This document shows positions 41,614 through 42,474 of a stretch of 42,474 nt of DNA, in pieces. The notes under the pieces were generated by a model, which saw nothing but the letters and a program-made list of their open reading frames with translations, was not told where the DNA came from and searched no databases. Position 1 is the first letter of the stretch. The number at the start of each line of letters is the position of its first letter. The position numbers and the translations under genes are program-made. The DNA lies in NCBI GenBank assembly GCA_023265315.1, contig JAHFUA010000009.1, positions 1,443-43,916 of the forward strand, read 5' to 3'. This DNA is from Acidobacteriota bacterium. Its GTDB lineage: Bacteria; Acidobacteriota; Terriglobia; Terriglobales; Acidobacteriaceae.

Positions 41614-42474
41614 ATCTTTTCAGCAACATCTACTGCACCCATTCGGGACTGTGGGGACTTTTGTGGGGACTCTCGCGGGCCAGCAACTCTGCATGCTCGC
41701 GATTGCGGTCCTCCACTGCCTTCCGGATCTGCTCCAGGCCCGGATGCTGGTAGCGCATGGCCGTCTGCGCGTCCGAGTGCCCCAGCGTCTTCATTAGCGC
41801 CGCCAGATTCCCGGTACGCTCCAGGGCGTCCGTCGCGAACGTATGCCGGCAGGAGTAGAGCTTGACCGACTCGGGAAGCCCGGCCTTGGCTCTCGCCTCC
41901 AGCCACTGCTTCGCCACGTTCGTGATATGCCCGCTCCGGGAGTGTTCGGACGCAAACACCCATTCGGACGTCTGCGGGCGAGAGCGAAGCGCCCGCATCA
42001 CCCGTTCGCTCATCGGCACGTACCGCCGGGAGTTTTTCGTCTTGCCGAAGGGAATGAAGATGGTCCCCTTCAGCCAGTTGATGTTCTCCCAACGCAGCCG
42101 GAAGACGTCCTGCGGACGCATGCCGGTGTCCTGCATGAGGAGAATTACGTCCCGTAAGGGTTGGCGTGCTGCCAGAAGCAGCTGCGCTTCCGCCCCTGGG
42201 CCAATGAGCGCCTCCCGGCCCAGCTCCTTGCGGAGATGGATACGGGGCACGTTGCGGACGAAACCCCATTCCATCGCCTTCGAAAGCATCCGCCGCAATG
42301 TCCGCAGGGCGACATTGGCCTTCGCGGGCGAACCGGAAAAGCGCAGGACGTCCGCCATGTCCGGCGCGATCTCGTCCAGCTTCATTCCCGCTATTGCCGT
42401 TTTTTGGAGCATGTCCCAGCCGTATTGGTAGTACCGTTTGGTGCTCTGTTCCAGCGTGCTTGTCCCGGCCCACT
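41594..42474. mobile_element. Left edge of a putative element integrated at tRNA-Gln
   Basis: The 3' part of tRNA-Gln (from the T-arm to CCA at 41613) followed directly by a tyrosine recombinase pointing towards it is the standard arrangement at the end of tRNA-integrated islands and prophages. The second attachment site and the cargo would lie beyond the right end of the window, so extent and type are unknown. Confidence 0.6.
41630..42474 (-). CDS. Tyrosine recombinase (phage-type integrase), 5' end outside the window
   Basis: At least 281 residues are present and the frame is open through the right edge; residues before MLQKTAIAGM (WAGTSTLEQSTKRYYQYGWD) look like normal core-binding sequence, so the ATG at 42412 is internal. 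The catalytic domain shows the first arginine in DTGMRPQDVFRLRW, K in GKTKNSRRYVP, the second box LYSCRHTFAT (the common histidine two before the cysteine-arginine is tyrosine), the HxxR-associated histidine in LGHSD and the nucleophile tyrosine in AMRYQHP. The stop at 41630 is 16 bases from tRNA-Gln. Confidence 0.93.
   Translation of the reverse strand, partial: WAGTSTLEQSTKRYYQYGWDMLQKTAIAGMKLDEIAPDMADVLRFSGSPAKANVALRTLRRMLSKAMEWGFVRNVPRIHLRKELGREALIGPGAEAQLLLAARQPLRDVILLMQDTGMRPQDVFRLRWENINWLKGTIFIPFGKTKNSRRYVPMSERVMRALRSRPQTSEWVFASEHSRSGHITNVAKQWLEARAKAGLPESVKLYSCRHTFATDALERTGNLAALMKTLGHSDAQTAMRYQHPGLEQIRKAVEDRNREHAELLARESPHKSPHSPEWVQ

Overview
This is 42 kb of high-GC chromosome that looks like an Acidobacteriota genome (Terriglobia/Koribacter type). 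The grounds are the gene families, the pairing of DUF47 with a Pit phosphate transporter, the small conserved proteins, and the intergenic repeats: imperfect inverted repeats ending in TGTCAT/ATGACA and degenerate arrays with a 7-nt period. Lineage is inferred from these traits; no marker gene such as rRNA is present.

Layout. (1) 366-8762, minus strand: a respiratory complex I operon read as nuoA-C-D-E-F-G-H-J-K behind a strong sigma70-type promoter. nuoB and nuoI are absent and there is no room for them at their usual places. (2) 8882-13908: a conserved hypothetical gene, a DinB-like/Ada alkylation-repair pair, a solitary thiS whose end looks frameshifted, a MerR-type regulator with a clear promoter and palindromic operators, a small zinc-ribbon protein, and a RibBA whose GTP cyclohydrolase half looks degenerate. 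(3) 14014-16865: a DUF47/Pit phosphate uptake pair, a 75-residue protein with a good terminator, and tRNA-Leu(UAA). (4) 16915-22627: a MacA/MacB/LolCDE-like exporter with three FtsX-type permeases, one ATPase and one membrane-fusion protein, divergent from a small secreted protein carrying one haem-binding CxxCH motif. (5) 23291-34195: an anti-sigma antagonist and a surface-glycan region (GT39, AsnB, a methyltransferase, an HddC-HddA-GmhA heptose module with a beta-phosphoglucomutase-like HAD phosphatase, a GT21-type glycosyltransferase and an aminotransferase). (6) 34244-39617, minus strand: gapA-pgk-macrodomain-tpiA, then tRNA-Leu(GAG), secG and a glyoxalase-II-like hydrolase. (7) 39882-41334: a P-loop kinase and an isochorismatase-family hydrolase. 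(8) 41540-42474: tRNA-Gln(CUG) followed at once by a tyrosine recombinase that runs off the window, the edge of an element integrated at a tRNA.

The genes themselves are mostly familiar. The less ordinary signal lies between them. Several intergenic gaps consist almost wholly of short arrays with a period of 7 (once 8) bases. Different gaps use different unit sequences, some are arranged as facing inverted arrays, and several run right up to a start codon that has no Shine-Dalgarno sequence. Four longer elements share TGTCAT/ATGACA ends. I found no CRISPR array, rRNA or riboswitch.
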